A DNA stretch of 64,000 bases from Agrobacterium tumefaciens (GCF_013337285.1 NZ_SUPW01000001.1:434001-498000), one strand, 5' to 3'; counted from the stretch's first letter, positions 20,675 through 31,249 are shown. Notes: generated by a model not told the origin, from the sequence alone. Translations and numbers: made by a program.

Positions 20675-21864
20675 CAGCGGTCGACCTCCCCGAACACGAT
20701 GTCGAGGGAGCCGAGCACGGCTGTAACGTCGGCAAGCTGATGGCCCTTGCACAGGAAATCCATCGCCTGCAAATGTGCGTAGCCCGGCGCGCGAATCTTG
20801 CAGCGGTAGGGCTTGTTGGAACCATCAGCAACCACATAGACCCCGAACTCGCCCTTCGGCGCTTCGACGGCGGCGTAAACTTCGCCGGCGGGAACGTGGT
20901 AACCTTCGGTGTAAAGCTTGAAGTGGTGGATCAAAGCTTCCATCGAACGCTTCATCTCGCCGCGCTTGGGCGGAACCACCTTACCGTCAAGCGAGGAAAC
21001 CGGACCGATGCGGTGCTTGCCGGACAGAAGATCGACGCACTGCTTCATGATCTTTACCGATTCACGCATTTCCTGCATGCGGATCAGGTAACGGTCGTAG
21101 CAGTCGCCGTTCTTGCCGACGGGAATGTCGAATTCCAGATCGGAATAGCACTCATAGGGCTGCGAACGGCGTAGATCCCAGGCAGCGCCGGAACCGCGAA
21201 CCATGACGCCGGTGAAACCCCAGGCGAAGGCATCTTCCAGCGAGACGACGCCGATATCGACGTTACGCTGCTTGTAGATGCGGTTATCGGTCAACAGGCC
21301 TTCAATATTGTCGAGAACGGTGAGGAACGGATCGCACCATTTGCCGATATCGTCCACCAACTCCGGCGGCAGATCCTGATGTACGCCGCCCGGACGGACA
21401 TAGGCCGAGTGCATACGGGCGCCACAGGCGCGCTCATAGAACACCATCAGCTTTTCGCGCTCTTCGAAACCCCAGACCGGCGGCGTCATCGCGCCAACGT
21501 CCATGGCCTGCGTGGTCACGTTCATGATGTGCGACAGGATGCGGCCGATTTCCGAATAAAGCACGCGGATCAGCTGACCACGCATCGGGATTTCAAGGCC
21601 GAGCAGCTTTTCGACGGCGAGCGCGAAAGCATGTTCCTGGTTCATCGGCGCGACATAGTCGAGACGATCGAAATAGGGAACGGCCTGCAGATAGGTCTTG
21701 GTTTCGATCAGCTTTTCGGTGCCGCGATGCAAGAGACCGATATGCGGATCGACGCGTTCGACGATTTCGCCGTCCAGTTCCAGAACCAGACGCAGCACAC
21801 CGTGCGCGGAGGGATGTTCCGGACCGAAGTTGATCGTGAAATTGCGGACGTTATGCTCAGTCAT
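20674..21864 (-). CDS. nuoD: NADH-quinone oxidoreductase subunit D
   Basis: The 396-residue 49-kDa-type subunit lines the quinone site. The N-terminal signature [14 protein letters not shown] near residue 13 contains the quinone-site histidine, and the C-terminal end shows the family-typical DIVFGEVDR. It starts one base after the stop of the embedded GFA gene. Confidence 0.97.
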   Translation of the reverse strand: MTEHNVRNFTINFGPEHPSAHGVLRLVLELDGEIVERVDPHIGLLHRGTEKLIETKTYLQAVPYFDRLDYVAPMNQEHAFALAVEKLLGLEIPMRGQLIRVLYSEIGRILSHIMNVTTQAMDVGAMTPPVWGFEEREKLMVFYERACGARMHSAYVRPGGVHQDLPPELVDDIGKWCDPFLTVLDNIEGLLTDNRIYKQRNVDIGVVSLEDAFAWGFTGVMVRGSGAAWDLRRSQPYECYSDLEFDIPVGKNGDCYDRYLIRMQEMRESVKIMKQCVDLLSGKHRIGPVSSLDGKVVPPKRGEMKRSMEALIHHFKLYTEGYHVPAGEVYAAVEAPKGEFGVYVVADGSNKPYRCKIRAPGYAHLQAMDFLCKGHQLADVTAVLGSLDIVFGEVDR

Positions 21865-21865
21865 T

Positions 21866-22294
21866 CTAGTGCTCCGCCGAGGTGATCATGGCGATGAATT
21901 CGGGGCCGGTCATGTTCTGCGTGGTTTCTGCGAATGAGTAGCTCGAGGGCTTTTCATCCGTGAAAATCTGCTGCGCGAACGTGAAGCTGGACGGGTTGTC
22001 GAAAGCCTGCAGCGAAACGGCAAAATGTTTGCCATCCTTGGAACGCCACATCAACGTGCTGCCGCAGGTCTTGCAGAAGCATCGCTCGCCCCACTCCGAC
22101 GAAGAATAGACGCCGAGGTTCTGCTCGTTTTCGAAGGCGATATCAGTGCATTCGACAGCCATGAACGCACCGCCGGACCAGCGGCGGCACATGGAGCAAT
22201 GGCAAACGCCGAATTCGCGGGCGCCAATGCCGGCATTGAAGCCAACGGCGCCGCAAAGACATTGTCCATGCTCTGTCGCGGGGGCTTGGCTCAT
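21866..22294 (-). CDS. GFA/CENP-V family zinc protein inserted between nuoC and nuoD
   Basis: The 142-residue protein has the complete zinc-cysteine pattern of the GFA (glutathione-dependent formaldehyde-activating-like) fold: Cys12/Cys14, CHCSMC at 31-36, and CFCKTC at 72-77. The ATG overlaps the nuoC stop by four bases (ATGA), and its stop is one base before nuoD, so it is translationally coupled on both sides. The substrate of most family members is unknown, and the formaldehyde role is doubtful for the family in general. A link to redox or thiol chemistry near complex I is only a guess. Confidence 0.88.
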   Translation of the reverse strand: MSQAPATEHGQCLCGAVGFNAGIGAREFGVCHCSMCRRWSGGAFMAVECTDIAFENEQNLGVYSSSEWGERCFCKTCGSTLMWRSKDGKHFAVSLQAFDNPSSFTFAQQIFTDEKPSSYSFAETTQNMTGPEFIAMITSAEH

Positions 22295-22893
22295 TGCTTG
22301 GCCTTTTCGTCACCCGGGAGAACATAATCGGTTCCTTCCCAAGGGGAAAGGAAGTCGAAGTTACGGAATTCCTGCTTCAGTTCGACCGGTTCATAAAGAA
22401 CCCGTTTCAGCACGTCATCGTAACGCACTTCCACAAAGCCGGTAACCGGAAAATCCTTGCGCAGCGGATGGCCTTCGAAACCGTAATCCGTGAGGATGCG
22501 TCGCAGGTCCTTATGGCCCTCGAAAGGAATGCCATACATATCCCAGGCTTCGCGCTCGAACCATTCCGCGCCCATGTAGACGGAGGTCGATGACGGAACG
22601 CCTTCGTCTTCCGCCACCTGCAGCTTGATGCGCACCCGCAGATTCTGGCGCGGCGACAGAAGATGGTAGACGACATCGAAACGCTTTTCGCGCTGCGGCC
22701 AGTCAACGCCGCAAATATCGATGATGTTGACGAAACCGCACTGAACGTCGTCGCGCAGGAAGGTCAAAAGCGCAATCACGCTTTCAGTGGTGGTGTTCAG
22801 CGTCAGCTCGCCATAGGCGATATCGGCAGATACCACGAGAGAACCGCGCGCTTCCTTAACGTAAGCAGCCAGATCGTTGAGAGCTTCGCTCAT
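22291..22893 (-). CDS. nuoC: NADH-quinone oxidoreductase subunit C
   Basis: The 200-residue 30-kDa-type subunit of the peripheral arm. The signature ERE(A/V)WDMYGI-like stretch [16 protein letters not shown], followed by [20 protein letters not shown], lies near residues 112-146. It starts 20 bases after nuoB, and its stop overlaps the GFA gene. nuoC and nuoD are separate here, unlike the fused E. coli gene. Confidence 0.96.
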   Translation of the reverse strand: MSEALNDLAAYVKEARGSLVVSADIAYGELTLNTTTESVIALLTFLRDDVQCGFVNIIDICGVDWPQREKRFDVVYHLLSPRQNLRVRIKLQVAEDEGVPSSTSVYMGAEWFEREAWDMYGIPFEGHKDLRRILTDYGFEGHPLRKDFPVTGFVEVRYDDVLKRVLYEPVELKQEFRNFDFLSPWEGTDYVLPGDEKAKQ

Positions 22894-22913
22894 TATCTAT
22901 CCGTCCTTTGCCC

Positions 22914-23498
22914 TTAGCGCTCGATCGTACCGGTACGCCGGATCTTCTTCTGCAGCAGAAGCACGCCGTAAAGCAGCGCTTCGGCCGTGGGGGGACAGCC
23001 CGGAACGTAGATATCCACCGGCACGACTCGGTCGCAGCCACGCACAACGGCGTAGGAATAATGGTAATAACCGCCGCCATTGGCGCAGGAGCCCATGGAA
23101 ATGACGTAACGCGGCTCAGGCATCTGGTCATAGACCTTGCGCAGTGCCGGGGCCATCTTGTTGGTCAGCGTGCCGGCAACGATCATCACGTCCGACTGGC
23201 GCGGCGAAGCGCGCGGGGCGACACCGAAGCGCTCCATGTCATAACGCGGACCGGACGCCTGCATCAGGCCTTCAACGGCGCAGCAGGCGAGACCGAACTG
23301 CATCCACATCAGGGAGCCGGTGCGCGCCCAGGTGATCAGTTCGTCGGTCGAGGTGACGAGAAAGCCCTTGTCGGCCAGCTCGTCATTAATTTCCGTGAAG
23401 TAGGCATCGTTGCTGCCAACCGGCTTGCCGGTCGAGGGATCGATGATCCCCTTCGGTTGCTGTGCAACGAGCGTGCTGTTGTCCTGGCTCATGCCCAT
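22914..23498 (-). CDS. nuoB: NADH-quinone oxidoreductase subunit B
   Basis: Carries cluster N2 next to the quinone site. The adjacent cysteines in [20 protein letters not shown], then [14 protein letters not shown] and [11 protein letters not shown], supply the four ligands. Of two close starts I favour the ATG at 23498 (MGMSQDN), spaced seven bases from a GGGAG site; the ATG at 23492 would give an ATGA overlap with nuoA. The reading is 194 residues. Confidence 0.95.
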   Translation of the reverse strand: MGMSQDNSTLVAQQPKGIIDPSTGKPVGSNDAYFTEINDELADKGFLVTSTDELITWARTGSLMWMQFGLACCAVEGLMQASGPRYDMERFGVAPRASPRQSDVMIVAGTLTNKMAPALRKVYDQMPEPRYVISMGSCANGGGYYHYSYAVVRGCDRVVPVDIYVPGCPPTAEALLYGVLLLQKKIRRTGTIER

Positions 23499-23854
23499 TC
23501 CAGCGCTCCCTTCTTCCACTCATAGATAAAGCCGATGGTGAGGACACCAAGGAACACCATCATCGACCAGAAACCGAACCAGCCCATATCACCGAACGAT
23601 ACCGCCCAGGGAAACAGGAAAGCAACTTCCAGATCGAAGATGATGAACAGGATCGACACCAGATAAAAGCGGATATCGAACTTCATGCGGGCGTCGTCGA
23701 AGGCGTTGAAACCGCACTCGAAAGCAGAAAGCTTTTCCGGGTCCGGCGCCTTGTAAGCGACAGCAAACGGCGCAATGAGAAGCGCCAGGCCAATGACAAG
23801 AGCGATACCGATGAATATTGCGATCGGAATGTAGGAACTGAGGAGTTCAGTCAT
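23489..23854 (-). CDS. nuoA: NADH-quinone oxidoreductase subunit A
   Basis: The 121-residue membrane subunit has three helices and the conserved loop [21 protein letters not shown], whose cysteine responds to the active/deactive state in homologues. The start [13 protein letters not shown] at 23854 follows a GGAAGAGACC region; the longer frame upstream is not family-like. It is the first gene of the nuo operon. Confidence 0.95.
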   Translation of the reverse strand: MTELLSSYIPIAIFIGIALVIGLALLIAPFAVAYKAPDPEKLSAFECGFNAFDDARMKFDIRFYLVSILFIIFDLEVAFLFPWAVSFGDMGWFGFWSMMVFLGVLTIGFIYEWKKGALEWA

Positions 23855-24073
23855 GGTCTCTTCCTTGCCCGGCCGGGTGCCGGACCTGCCTTTGCGACCG
23901 ATAAGTCTCAAGGCGCACAAATATGTTGCAACGCCAAAGTGGTTAGCGCAGCCGCGCCCTCTCTGCAAGAGTTTAGGCACCATTTCAAGACACCTGCCGC
24001 ATTGATTGGCAACAATATTGCCCGAATTGACGCAAATTTGGGCCACAATTCCGACCTAAGCCCCTCAAATACA

Positions 24074-24103
24074 ATAATAATCGAATGAAGGACGCAACCG
24101 CAA
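24074..24103 (-). promoter_or_regulatory. Possible nuo operon promoter
   Basis: On the minus strand TTGCGG (24103-24098) and TATTAT (24079-24074) are spaced by 18 bases, about 220 bases ahead of nuoA in an AT-rich stretch. This is a fair sigma70-like match but untested. Confidence 0.35.
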
Positions 24104-24289
24104 AAAAGTCAGGCAAATTTCACGTCGAAATAGCGGCGAAGTGACGATCTCCAGAAATCGAAACTTGACTAAAAAATGCAGGAAAAATCGCGTCCGCGCA
24201 GGCGGGAATCAGGTGGCGGAATCACCAATGCCGAGGCGCTTTGTCGGCGCATCGGCTGGATTTTCATGGAGACATTTCTTGAAAAGAAA

Positions 24290-24366
24290 TGGCGCGAGTG
24301 ACGGGGCTCGAACCCGCGACCTCCGGCGTGACAGGCCGGCACTCTAACCAACTGAGCTACACCCGC
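24290..24366 (-). tRNA. tRNA-Asp (GTC), copy 1
   Basis: A 77-base cloverleaf read on the minus strand, starting GCGGGTGTAGCTCAGTTGG and ending with an encoded CCA. The anticodon loop reads CTGTCAC, giving GTC. The sequence is identical to the second copy 42 bases upstream. Confidence 0.97.
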
Positions 24367-24408
24367 GCATGACGAACGTGACCGTTCGTTTATATTTCGA
24401 GGACAGGA

Positions 24409-24485
24409 TGGCGCGAGTGACGGGGCTCGAACCCGCGACCTCCGGCGTGACAGGCCGGCACTCTAACCAACTGAGCTACACCCGC
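24409..24485 (-). tRNA. tRNA-Asp (GTC), copy 2
   Basis: An identical 77-base tRNA-Asp with anticodon GTC and encoded CCA. The tandem pair is probably one transcript, with the 42-base spacer removed by processing. Confidence 0.97.
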
Positions 24486-24930
24486 ATCTCCTGACGGACA
24501 GGACCGTGTCCCGCCGCACGAACTAGTCTCGGCTGTTCGTTGAGCGGCTAACTACGGCGTTCGTGCGGGGGTGTCAAGCAGGTTTCACGACAAAAGAATA
24601 AGCTTCTGCATTTTGATCGGGAAAAACTTGGAGACCTTTGGCGGGCGCTGGCGCAAATGCCTTGTTCTGCGGGCTTTTCCCAACGAAAACAAAAAACTTG
24701 TCCACAGCCATAGGCGTCTCAGGCAAGATTTCCGCATGTCTCTCAAGGTCGCTGAGGATAAGTTTTTACCGGAAAGCCCACAGTTCCCGGCTTTTCGCCA
24801 CCAACCTCACATAAAGGGAAAAGCTGTCGGCAAAAAAAACAAAAAAACTTCACAAAAGCCCTTGCGGTTTTTTTCCGATCCGAATACATCACGGCCACCG
24901 ACGCGGCGGACATGATCTGCAAAACGCGAA
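24486..24930. other. Intergenic stretch between tRNA-Asp and tRNA-Val
   Basis: About 445 bases with A-rich patches. The short frames seen have no ribosome site or family resemblance. Promoters for the two divergent tRNA units must lie here, but I could not define them. Confidence 0.4.
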
Positions 24931-25006
24931 GGGCGATTAGCTCAGTTGGTAGAGCGCCTCGTTTACACCGAGGATGTCGGGAGTTCGAGTCTCTCATCGC
25001 CCACCA
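24931..25006 (+). tRNA. tRNA-Val (TAC)
   Basis: A 76-base cloverleaf starting GGGCGATTAGCTCAGTTGG, with anticodon TAC in loop TTTACAC and an encoded CCA at the 3' end. Confidence 0.97.
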
Positions 25007-25314
25007 TTTTCCAAGCCCTTTAAATTCTGATGCCTTCAACCGAATATCGTTCGGATGCGATTTCGATTTGTCGTAAATTCCTGAAATCGGGAATCACCCC
25101 TGCCCCACATCAACGAATGCCGGGCCTGTGTTTCGAGCGGATGGAATCGTTTTGCGATTTTTCCATGCCAGATCGGCACTCCTGTTTCAGATTCCGACAG
25201 CTTTGCCGAGGCCGTGTATCACCCCGCAACATACCGAAAAATAAGCAGATTCAGACTTTTTAAACAGATTTCAGGCATTGTTTTCGAGCCGTTTCATGAT
25301 GAACGGTAGAAATA

Positions 25315-25449
25315 ATGGATGAAACCATGGTCGACGCGTTTGTTACACTCGCGCTTATTGCGCTGCCTGTTTATATTTTTTTCCGTTGGGTCCAGCAGGA
25401 CTCGGAAAAAGACAGTACTCCCAAAAGCAAGAATTCCATGGGGCGATGA
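25315..25449 (+). CDS. Possible 44-residue membrane protein
   Basis: The frame starts MDETMVDAFVTLALIALPVY and has one hydrophobic span of about 18 residues, then FFRWVQQDSEKDS and a polar tail ending SMGR. This is an ordered single-span layout. The upstream ribosome site is weak, and the region to either side (25007-25314 and 25450-25600) holds nothing else that I recognise. The second ATG (25327) is an alternative start. Confidence 0.4.
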   Translation: MDETMVDAFVTLALIALPVYIFFRWVQQDSEKDSTPKSKNSMGR

Positions 25450-25600
25450 TCCTTTGTGATCGGTCTGCAGCTTTTGCCTGGTGCCCCCCCTCCGACAAAT
25501 TCTCAATGACCGATAGCGAAGCGGCAATACCGGTTTTAACGGCCTGCATTGCGAAACATCGCGCCCAATAGGCCCCCCCGCACAGGGGTCGCTTCTGCCG

Positions 25601-25626
25601 CAAAAAAAGCCGGGCTATGCCCGGCT
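25601..25626 (-). terminator. Terminator of the phytase-like gene
   Basis: AAAAGCCGGGC and GCCCGGCTTTT form a long stem with a three-base loop; on the minus strand a run of seven T follows. It lies 30 bases after the gene's stop. Confidence 0.88.
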
Positions 25627-25655
25627 TTTCTCGTTTGCGAAGCCAATCGGTACGA

Positions 25656-27854
25656 TCAGTTGATCGCCTTCATCTCGACCTTGAAGAACAGCGTCTCACC
25701 GGAAGAATCGTCCACACCGTCATTGTCGGTCACGGCATAGGCCGTTCCCGCCTTGTCGAAGGTGAAGCCTTCCAGCTTGTCGACGACATAACCGTTGGTC
25801 TGGGCCTTGAGGTCGGGCAGGAAGTCATGCGCTTCCTGCTTGGCGACCAGCGGCAGTTCGCCACCAATCTTGCCCGGCTTCAGGTCTGCGATCGCAACGC
25901 GGTAGAGCTTCTTGATCTTGGCCTTGTCGCCGATCTGGTTGTCGCGCTCGACGATATAGACATATTCGCCCTGCGCGGTGATTTCAGAAAGGCCGACCCA
26001 GCCTGCCTCGGTCTTGTCGAGCTGGTAACGCACGGCGCCCCATTCCTTGGACTTCGGGTTATAGGAGACGAGCTTGACGAAGCCCTTCTCGTCCGTGCCC
26101 CATTCGCGCTGCATGGCCATCCACAGCGTTGCATCGTCGCCCTTGCCGATCATGGTCACGCCTTCGAAACCGAAGCGGGTGTCGCCGGCAAGAAGTTCCT
26201 TCGGCAGCGCGATCTCAGCCTTGATTTCGCCCTTGGCGTTGACGTTGTAGAGAGCGTGCGGCACGAGCTTGGCGCTGTCGCCTTCCGAGGCCAGCCAGAA
26301 GCCACCCTTGCCATCGAGCGTTATGCCTTCGATGTCGAGTTTCTGGGCAGCGATGCCATCACGCTTGACGCGCAGCACGCTGGTGATGGTTGCGGGCTTC
26401 TTCGTTGCGTCGATGGTGTAGATCGACGGCTGGTTGCCATAAACCGAGTCGGAAACGGCATAAAGAATGCCGGGCTTTTCGGCATCGCCGACCAGGCCCG
26501 AAAGAGCGCCCCAGCCGATCGGCGCACCGTCGACGGTGGCGGAAACCAGCTGCGGATAGGCGGCCTCGCCTTCAGCGCGCTCATAAAGCATGACGTGCGA
26601 GCGAACGCCGCCATCCTCGATCAGATCGACTTCGTTCGCCGTGACAAGAAGATTGCGCGACGGGATGGCGACGGCCCCTTCCGGCGAAACGCCCGAAGGC
26701 AGGAGTTGCGTCAGTTCCGGCTCTTTTCCGGTGTCCTTGTAGACGGCGACGACAGAAGCGCGCTCGGCGAGCACGAAGAAATATTTCTGACCGCCGAATG
26801 TTGCCGCTTCCAGACCTTCCGGCTCGATGCCCTTGGCCTTGGAGCGCTTTTCCGGATAGTGGCCGATGGCCGCAACCGCATGCTCGAGCGAGGAGCCGGC
26901 CTCATAGAGAAGCTTGCCGGTCTTGTCGAAGATGGTGAAGCCGCGCGAACCGCCCTGCCAGTCACCTTCATTGGCGATGACGATACGGTCATTGTCCAGC
27001 CACTTCACGGCGTCAGGCTCGCGCTTGCGGCCTTCCTGCTTGTCGGTGAACTTCAGCTGGCCGTCGCTCTTGGTGTCGATGCCTTCGAGATCAACCTTGC
27101 CGGCGGAGAAATGTGACTTCACCGTGCCGGTCTTGCCGTCGAGAATGACGATATGGTTGTTTTCCTGCATCGTCAGCGCGATCTCGCCGATGGAGTTGAT
27201 CGAAACGAATTCCGGCTCCGGATCTTCCGGGGCGATTTCGGCAAGGCCGGTCAGTTCGATCTTCTTCAACGTCGCGCAGTCGGCAACGCCGTTCTTCAGA
27301 CCGACCGTTACCAGATAACCGGCAGGCATCTGCGGTAGAGCGCCTTCGTTCACGTCTTCATCGCGTTCGTTTTCGATCGCGATGGCGGCAAAGGTCTTGT
27401 CGGGAGAAACGGCAACCGAATCTGGCTGGCCGCCGAGATCGCAGCTTGCCTCGATCTTCTTGGTGGCGATGTCGACCGTGACCAGCTTGCCGGACGGCTT
27501 GGCGCGGTTTTCCGACGTGTTGACGCCGGCCAGAACCTTGACGCCGGCAACGGCAACCGAGGTCGGCTCGCCTTCGAGCAGCAACGCGCCGCCGGCCTTG
27601 GGGGCCATGGCGTCGGTGATGTCGATGAAGCCGATGCCACCGAGCGGGCTGTCCGAATAGATCAGCGTCTTGCCATCTTCGCTGGCAGTGACGATTTCAG
27701 CCGACGTGACGGACTTGGCGTCCTTGTCCGCGGGCAGATTTTTCGCCACCGGGAAAGATGCGATGCGGTTGAAAACCGGCTCGGCAGCGGCCGGGAAAGC
27801 TGCGGATGTCAGCAGCGCGGCAGTCAAAGCCATATGAGAAAATCGGAACGCCAT
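25656..27854 (-). CDS. Secreted esterase-like activity of phytase family protein
   Basis: The 732-residue product starts with a Sec signal peptide (MAFRFSHMALTAALLTSAAF, cleavage after about AAA-E near residue 25). Its N-terminal half has beta-propeller-like repeats (PDSVAVSPDKTFAAIAIE; WLDNDRIVIANEGDW). The C-terminal half matches the phytase-like esterase domain (LDIEGITLDGKGGFWLASEGD, FGFEGVTMIGKG, NGYVVDKLEGFTFD). Such proteins are exported and sometimes linked to phosphate supply; no active site or substrate can be fixed here. It is monocistronic, with its own terminator. Confidence 0.82.
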   Translation of the reverse strand: MAFRFSHMALTAALLTSAAFPAAAEPVFNRIASFPVAKNLPADKDAKSVTSAEIVTASEDGKTLIYSDSPLGGIGFIDITDAMAPKAGGALLLEGEPTSVAVAGVKVLAGVNTSENRAKPSGKLVTVDIATKKIEASCDLGGQPDSVAVSPDKTFAAIAIENERDEDVNEGALPQMPAGYLVTVGLKNGVADCATLKKIELTGLAEIAPEDPEPEFVSINSIGEIALTMQENNHIVILDGKTGTVKSHFSAGKVDLEGIDTKSDGQLKFTDKQEGRKREPDAVKWLDNDRIVIANEGDWQGGSRGFTIFDKTGKLLYEAGSSLEHAVAAIGHYPEKRSKAKGIEPEGLEAATFGGQKYFFVLAERASVVAVYKDTGKEPELTQLLPSGVSPEGAVAIPSRNLLVTANEVDLIEDGGVRSHVMLYERAEGEAAYPQLVSATVDGAPIGWGALSGLVGDAEKPGILYAVSDSVYGNQPSIYTIDATKKPATITSVLRVKRDGIAAQKLDIEGITLDGKGGFWLASEGDSAKLVPHALYNVNAKGEIKAEIALPKELLAGDTRFGFEGVTMIGKGDDATLWMAMQREWGTDEKGFVKLVSYNPKSKEWGAVRYQLDKTEAGWVGLSEITAQGEYVYIVERDNQIGDKAKIKKLYRVAIADLKPGKIGGELPLVAKQEAHDFLPDLKAQTNGYVVDKLEGFTFDKAGTAYAVTDNDGVDDSSGETLFFKVEMKAIN

Positions 27855-27939
27855 TATAATCCCCCTTGGGTCCAGAAATACCTCATGGCTTCTGCGTCAA
27901 AGACATGACAGTGGGATGACATTTCCTGTCGGGTGAATC

Positions 27940-27970
27940 AAAAAGCCCGGCCGTGAAGGCCGGGCTTTCC
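27940..27970 (-). terminator. Strong terminator in the hupB to phytase-like gene gap
   Basis: AAAGCCCGGCC and GGCCGGGCTTT make an 11-base stem with a five-base loop and a five-T run on the minus strand. It lies 240 bases beyond hupB, which already has its own terminator, so it either acts as a back-up or ends a separate short transcript. Confidence 0.85.
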
Positions 27971-28162
27971 TGTTTATGCGCACATTCCGTGTATCGAAAC
28001 GCCGTGTTTCCGGATGGAAGCTACACAGCCACGTATCGACACTTTCAATCCACACCATACTGGCCGAGAAACTGGTCTGCCCGAAAGACACTTTCGAAAG
28101 ACCGCCCTCTTCATGCCTGCTGATGGTGCGAGCGCGTCAAAACATGTTTCCTCGTGAACCTG

Positions 28163-28195
28163 AAAAACCGTATGCCCGCCGCCGGGCATCACGGT
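28163..28195 (-). terminator. hupB terminator
   Basis: On the minus strand ACCGTGATGCCCGG pairs with the following CGGGCATACGGT, and a five-T run follows. It starts 13 bases after the hupB stop. Confidence 0.8.
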
Positions 28196-28207
28196 CTTCC
28201 GGAAACC

Positions 28208-28483
28208 TTACGAGTTAACAGCGTCCTTCAGGCCCTTGCCTGCGGAAAACTTCGGTACGTTGCGAGCCGGGATATCGACTTCAGCACCCGTGGAAGGGTT
28301 ACGACCCTTGGAGGCTTCACGGCGGCTAACGGAGAAGCTGCCGAAGCCAGCGAGGCGGATGTCGCCACCGCTCTTCAGTTCGTTCTGTACGGTTTCGAAT
28401 ACGGCATCAACAGCGGAAGCAGCATCTGCCTTCGTGAGACCAGCCTTTTCGGCAACAGCAGAGACGAGCTCGTTCTTGTTCAT
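28208..28483 (-). CDS. hupB: DNA-binding protein HU
   Basis: A 91-residue histone-like nucleoid protein. It starts MNKNELVSAVAEKAGLTKAD and contains the DNA-binding arm GFGSFSVSRREASKGRNPSTG with the conserved proline at its tip region. It is highly expressed in most bacteria, and a GGGGTGG site lies just before the ATG. hupB following lon is a conserved alphaproteobacterial order. Confidence 0.96.
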   Translation of the reverse strand: MNKNELVSAVAEKAGLTKADAASAVDAVFETVQNELKSGGDIRLAGFGSFSVSRREASKGRNPSTGAEVDIPARNVPKFSAGKGLKDAVNS

Positions 28484-28611
28484 GTTTCCACCCCTTTCAA
28501 TGGTTTGAAACGACTAAAATTAAGCCGGCGCAGAATACAGTTGCATCCGCGCGCAGCAACTCAAAAGCGCTGGAATCGCCTGAAAAACAAGGGGTCTACG
28601 GGGTTTTTCAC

Positions 28612-28639
28612 AAAAAAGGCCGACATTTCTGCCGGCCTT
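28612..28639 (-). terminator. lon terminator
   Basis: On the minus strand AAGGCCGGCA and TGTCGGCCTT form the stem, followed by six T. It lies between lon and hupB, which suggests that hupB has its own promoter in 28484-28611. Confidence 0.85.
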
Positions 28640-28771
28640 CCACATATTCGTGCCAATTTGGCATCACTTGCGCGGGGCGGAACACCGCCTCTTGTCTTCC
28701 GACACCTAACACATTGATTCTATGCATCGCCTTTGCAAAAACCGATTCCGGCTTCCGCGCGGATGCATGTA

Positions 28772-31189
28772 TCAATGCGCGATCGTCTGGCCGCCGTCAT
28801 CGACGCCTTCGACCGTAGCGATCACCGGCGTTTCGATGCTGCCATCCCACTCGATGGGCTCCGGCGTGCGAAGAAGCGCGTGCGCGATGACCTCGCCCAT
28901 GCGCGAAACCGGGATGATCTCCATCTCGTTCTTCACATTGTCCGGAATCTCCGCCAGATCCTTGGCGTTTTCCTCCGGGATCAGCACCTTCTTGATGCCG
29001 CCGCGAAGCGCTGCGAGCAGCTTTTCCTTCAGGCCGCCGATGGGCAACACGCGACCACGAAGCGTGATCTCGCCCGTCATCGCCACATCCTTCGAAACCG
29101 GAATACCGGTCATGATGGAGACGATGGCGGTTGCCATGGCGACGCCGGCGGACGGACCGTCCTTCGGGGTAGCACCTTCCGGAACGTGAACGTGGATGTC
29201 GCTCTTGTCGAAGCGCGGCGGCTCGATGCCGAAGTCCACGGCGCGCGAACGGACATAGGATGCCGCTGCCGAAATGGATTCCTTCATCACTTCCTTGAGG
29301 TTGCCGGTGACCGTCATACGGCCCTTGCCCGGCATCATCACGCCTTCGATGGTGAGCAACTCACCGCCGACTTCCGTCCAGGCGAGACCGGTGACGACAC
29401 CGACCTGATCCTCGCGCTCGGCCTCACCGTGGCGGAACCGCGGAACGCCCAGATAATCCGGAACATTGGCGGCGGTGACTTCCACGGATTTGGTCTTGCC
29501 CTTGATGATCTCGGTGACGGCCTTTCTGGCAAGCTTCATCAGCTCGCGTTCGAAGCTGCGTACACCCGCCTCGCGGGTATATTGCTGGATGACGATCATC
29601 AGGGCGTCATCGCTGACCGAGAACTCTTCCGGACGCAGGGCGTGTTCCTTGATCGCCTTCGGCAACAGGTGACGCTTGGCGATTTCGCGCTTTTCGTCTT
29701 CCGTGTAACCGGCGATGCGGATCACTTCCATGCGGTCCATCAGCGGGCCTGGAATGTTCAGCGTGTTGGCGGTGGTCACGAACATCACGTCGGACAGGTC
29801 GTATTCCACTTCAAGGTAATGATCCATGAAGGTGGAGTTCTGTTCCGGATCGAGAACCTCGAGCAGTGCAGACGACGGATCGCCACGGAAATCCATGCCC
29901 ATCTTGTCGATTTCGTCGAGCAGGAACAGCGGGTTCGCCTTCTTGGCCTTCTTCATCGACTGGACGATCTTGCCCGGCATGGAGCCGATATAAGTACGGC
30001 GGTGACCGCGGATTTCCGCTTCGTCACGAACGCCACCCAGCGCCATGCGGACATATTCGCGGCCGGTCGCCTTGGCAATCGACTTGGCGAGCGAGGTCTT
30101 GCCGACGCCGGGAGGACCGACGAGGCACAGGATCGGGCCGCGGATTTTCGTCGCGCGTGCCTGCACGGCCAGATATTCGACGATGCGTTCCTTGACCTTG
30201 TCCAGACCGAAGTGATCCTGATCGAGGATCGTCTCGGCGGCATTGAGGTCGGTCTTGACCTTCGACTTCTTGCCCCAGGGCAGGCTGAGCAGCCAGTCCA
30301 GATAGTTGCGCACGACGGTGGCTTCCGCCGACATCGGGCTCATCTGGCGCAGCTTCTTCATTTCCGCTTCGGCCTTTTCCTTGGCCTCCTTGGAAAGCTT
30401 GGTCTTGGCGATGCGCTCTTCCAGTTCGGCCATCTCGTCACGGCCATCTTCGCCGTCACCGAGTTCCTTCTGGATCGCCTTCATCTGCTCGTTCAGGTAA
30501 TATTCGCGCTGGGTCTTCTCCATCTGGCGCTTGACGCGCGACCGAATTCGCTTTTCGACCTGAAGCACGGAAATTTCGCCTTCCATGAAGCCGAGCGCCT
30601 TTTCAAGCCGCTGCTTCACGCTGACGGTTTCCAGCATTTCCTGCTTTTCGGTGATCTTGATCGACAGGTGCGAAGCAACCGTATCGGCCAGCTTCGAATA
30701 ATCGTCGATCTGGCCGGCAGCGCCGACAACTTCGGGCGAAATCTTCTTGTTGAGCTTCACATAGCTCTCGAATTCCGAAACGACGGAGCGCGACAGCGCT
30801 TCGATCTCGACCGGGTCTTCGGCAGGCTCTTGCAACGGCGTCGCGGAGGCTTCGTAGAAATCCTCGCGGCCGGTGTATTCATCGATCTGCGCGCGGCCCT
30901 TGCCTTCCACAAGCACCTTCACGGTGCCGTCGGGCAGCTTCAGAAGCTGGAGGACATTGGCAACCGTGCCGACCTTGTGGATGGCGTCCGGGGTCGGATC
31001 GTCATCGCTGGCGTTGATCTGGGTGACAAGCATGATCTGCTTGTCCGAACCCATGACTTCCTCGAGCGCACGAATGGATTTTTCCCGCCCGACGAACAGG
31101 GGAACGATCATATGCGGGAAAACGACAATGTCGCGCAGGGGAAGTACCGGATAGGTACCGCCAGATGCCGCAGACGTGATGTTCGTCAT
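28772..31189 (-). CDS. lon: Endopeptidase La (Lon protease)
   Basis: An ATP-dependent cytoplasmic protease of 805 residues. The LON substrate domain occupies residues 1-200, a coiled-coil region about 200-300, and the AAA+ domain has Walker A GPPGVGKT near 355 and FLLDEIDKM near 420. The C-terminal peptidase has the catalytic serine in PKDGPSAG near 675 and the lysine in [11 protein letters not shown] near 720. I chose the ATG at 31189 because AAAGGA precedes it at good spacing; the ATG at 31204 is an alternative. Confidence 0.96.
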   Translation of the reverse strand: MTNITSAASGGTYPVLPLRDIVVFPHMIVPLFVGREKSIRALEEVMGSDKQIMLVTQINASDDDPTPDAIHKVGTVANVLQLLKLPDGTVKVLVEGKGRAQIDEYTGREDFYEASATPLQEPAEDPVEIEALSRSVVSEFESYVKLNKKISPEVVGAAGQIDDYSKLADTVASHLSIKITEKQEMLETVSVKQRLEKALGFMEGEISVLQVEKRIRSRVKRQMEKTQREYYLNEQMKAIQKELGDGEDGRDEMAELEERIAKTKLSKEAKEKAEAEMKKLRQMSPMSAEATVVRNYLDWLLSLPWGKKSKVKTDLNAAETILDQDHFGLDKVKERIVEYLAVQARATKIRGPILCLVGPPGVGKTSLAKSIAKATGREYVRMALGGVRDEAEIRGHRRTYIGSMPGKIVQSMKKAKKANPLFLLDEIDKMGMDFRGDPSSALLEVLDPEQNSTFMDHYLEVEYDLSDVMFVTTANTLNIPGPLMDRMEVIRIAGYTEDEKREIAKRHLLPKAIKEHALRPEEFSVSDDALMIVIQQYTREAGVRSFERELMKLARKAVTEIIKGKTKSVEVTAANVPDYLGVPRFRHGEAEREDQVGVVTGLAWTEVGGELLTIEGVMMPGKGRMTVTGNLKEVMKESISAAASYVRSRAVDFGIEPPRFDKSDIHVHVPEGATPKDGPSAGVAMATAIVSIMTGIPVSKDVAMTGEITLRGRVLPIGGLKEKLLAALRGGIKKVLIPEENAKDLAEIPDNVKNEMEIIPVSRMGEVIAHALLRTPEPIEWDGSIETPVIATVEGVDDGGQTIAH

Positions 31190-31205
31190 ATCATTTCCTT
31201 TCATG

Positions 31206-31249
31206 GTCCCTTTCGGGACACCTTGCCGGACATCTTGGGGGCGTCCGGC
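31206..31249 (-). promoter_or_regulatory. Two hairpins in the lon leader
   Basis: On the minus strand GCCGGAC/GTCCGGC (31249-31225, 11-base loop) is followed by GTCCC-GAAA-GGGAC (31219-31206), a tetraloop hairpin that ends 17 bases before the chosen start codon and beside its ribosome site. This is a possible translational control or mRNA-protecting element. No terminator T-run is present. Confidence 0.45.
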
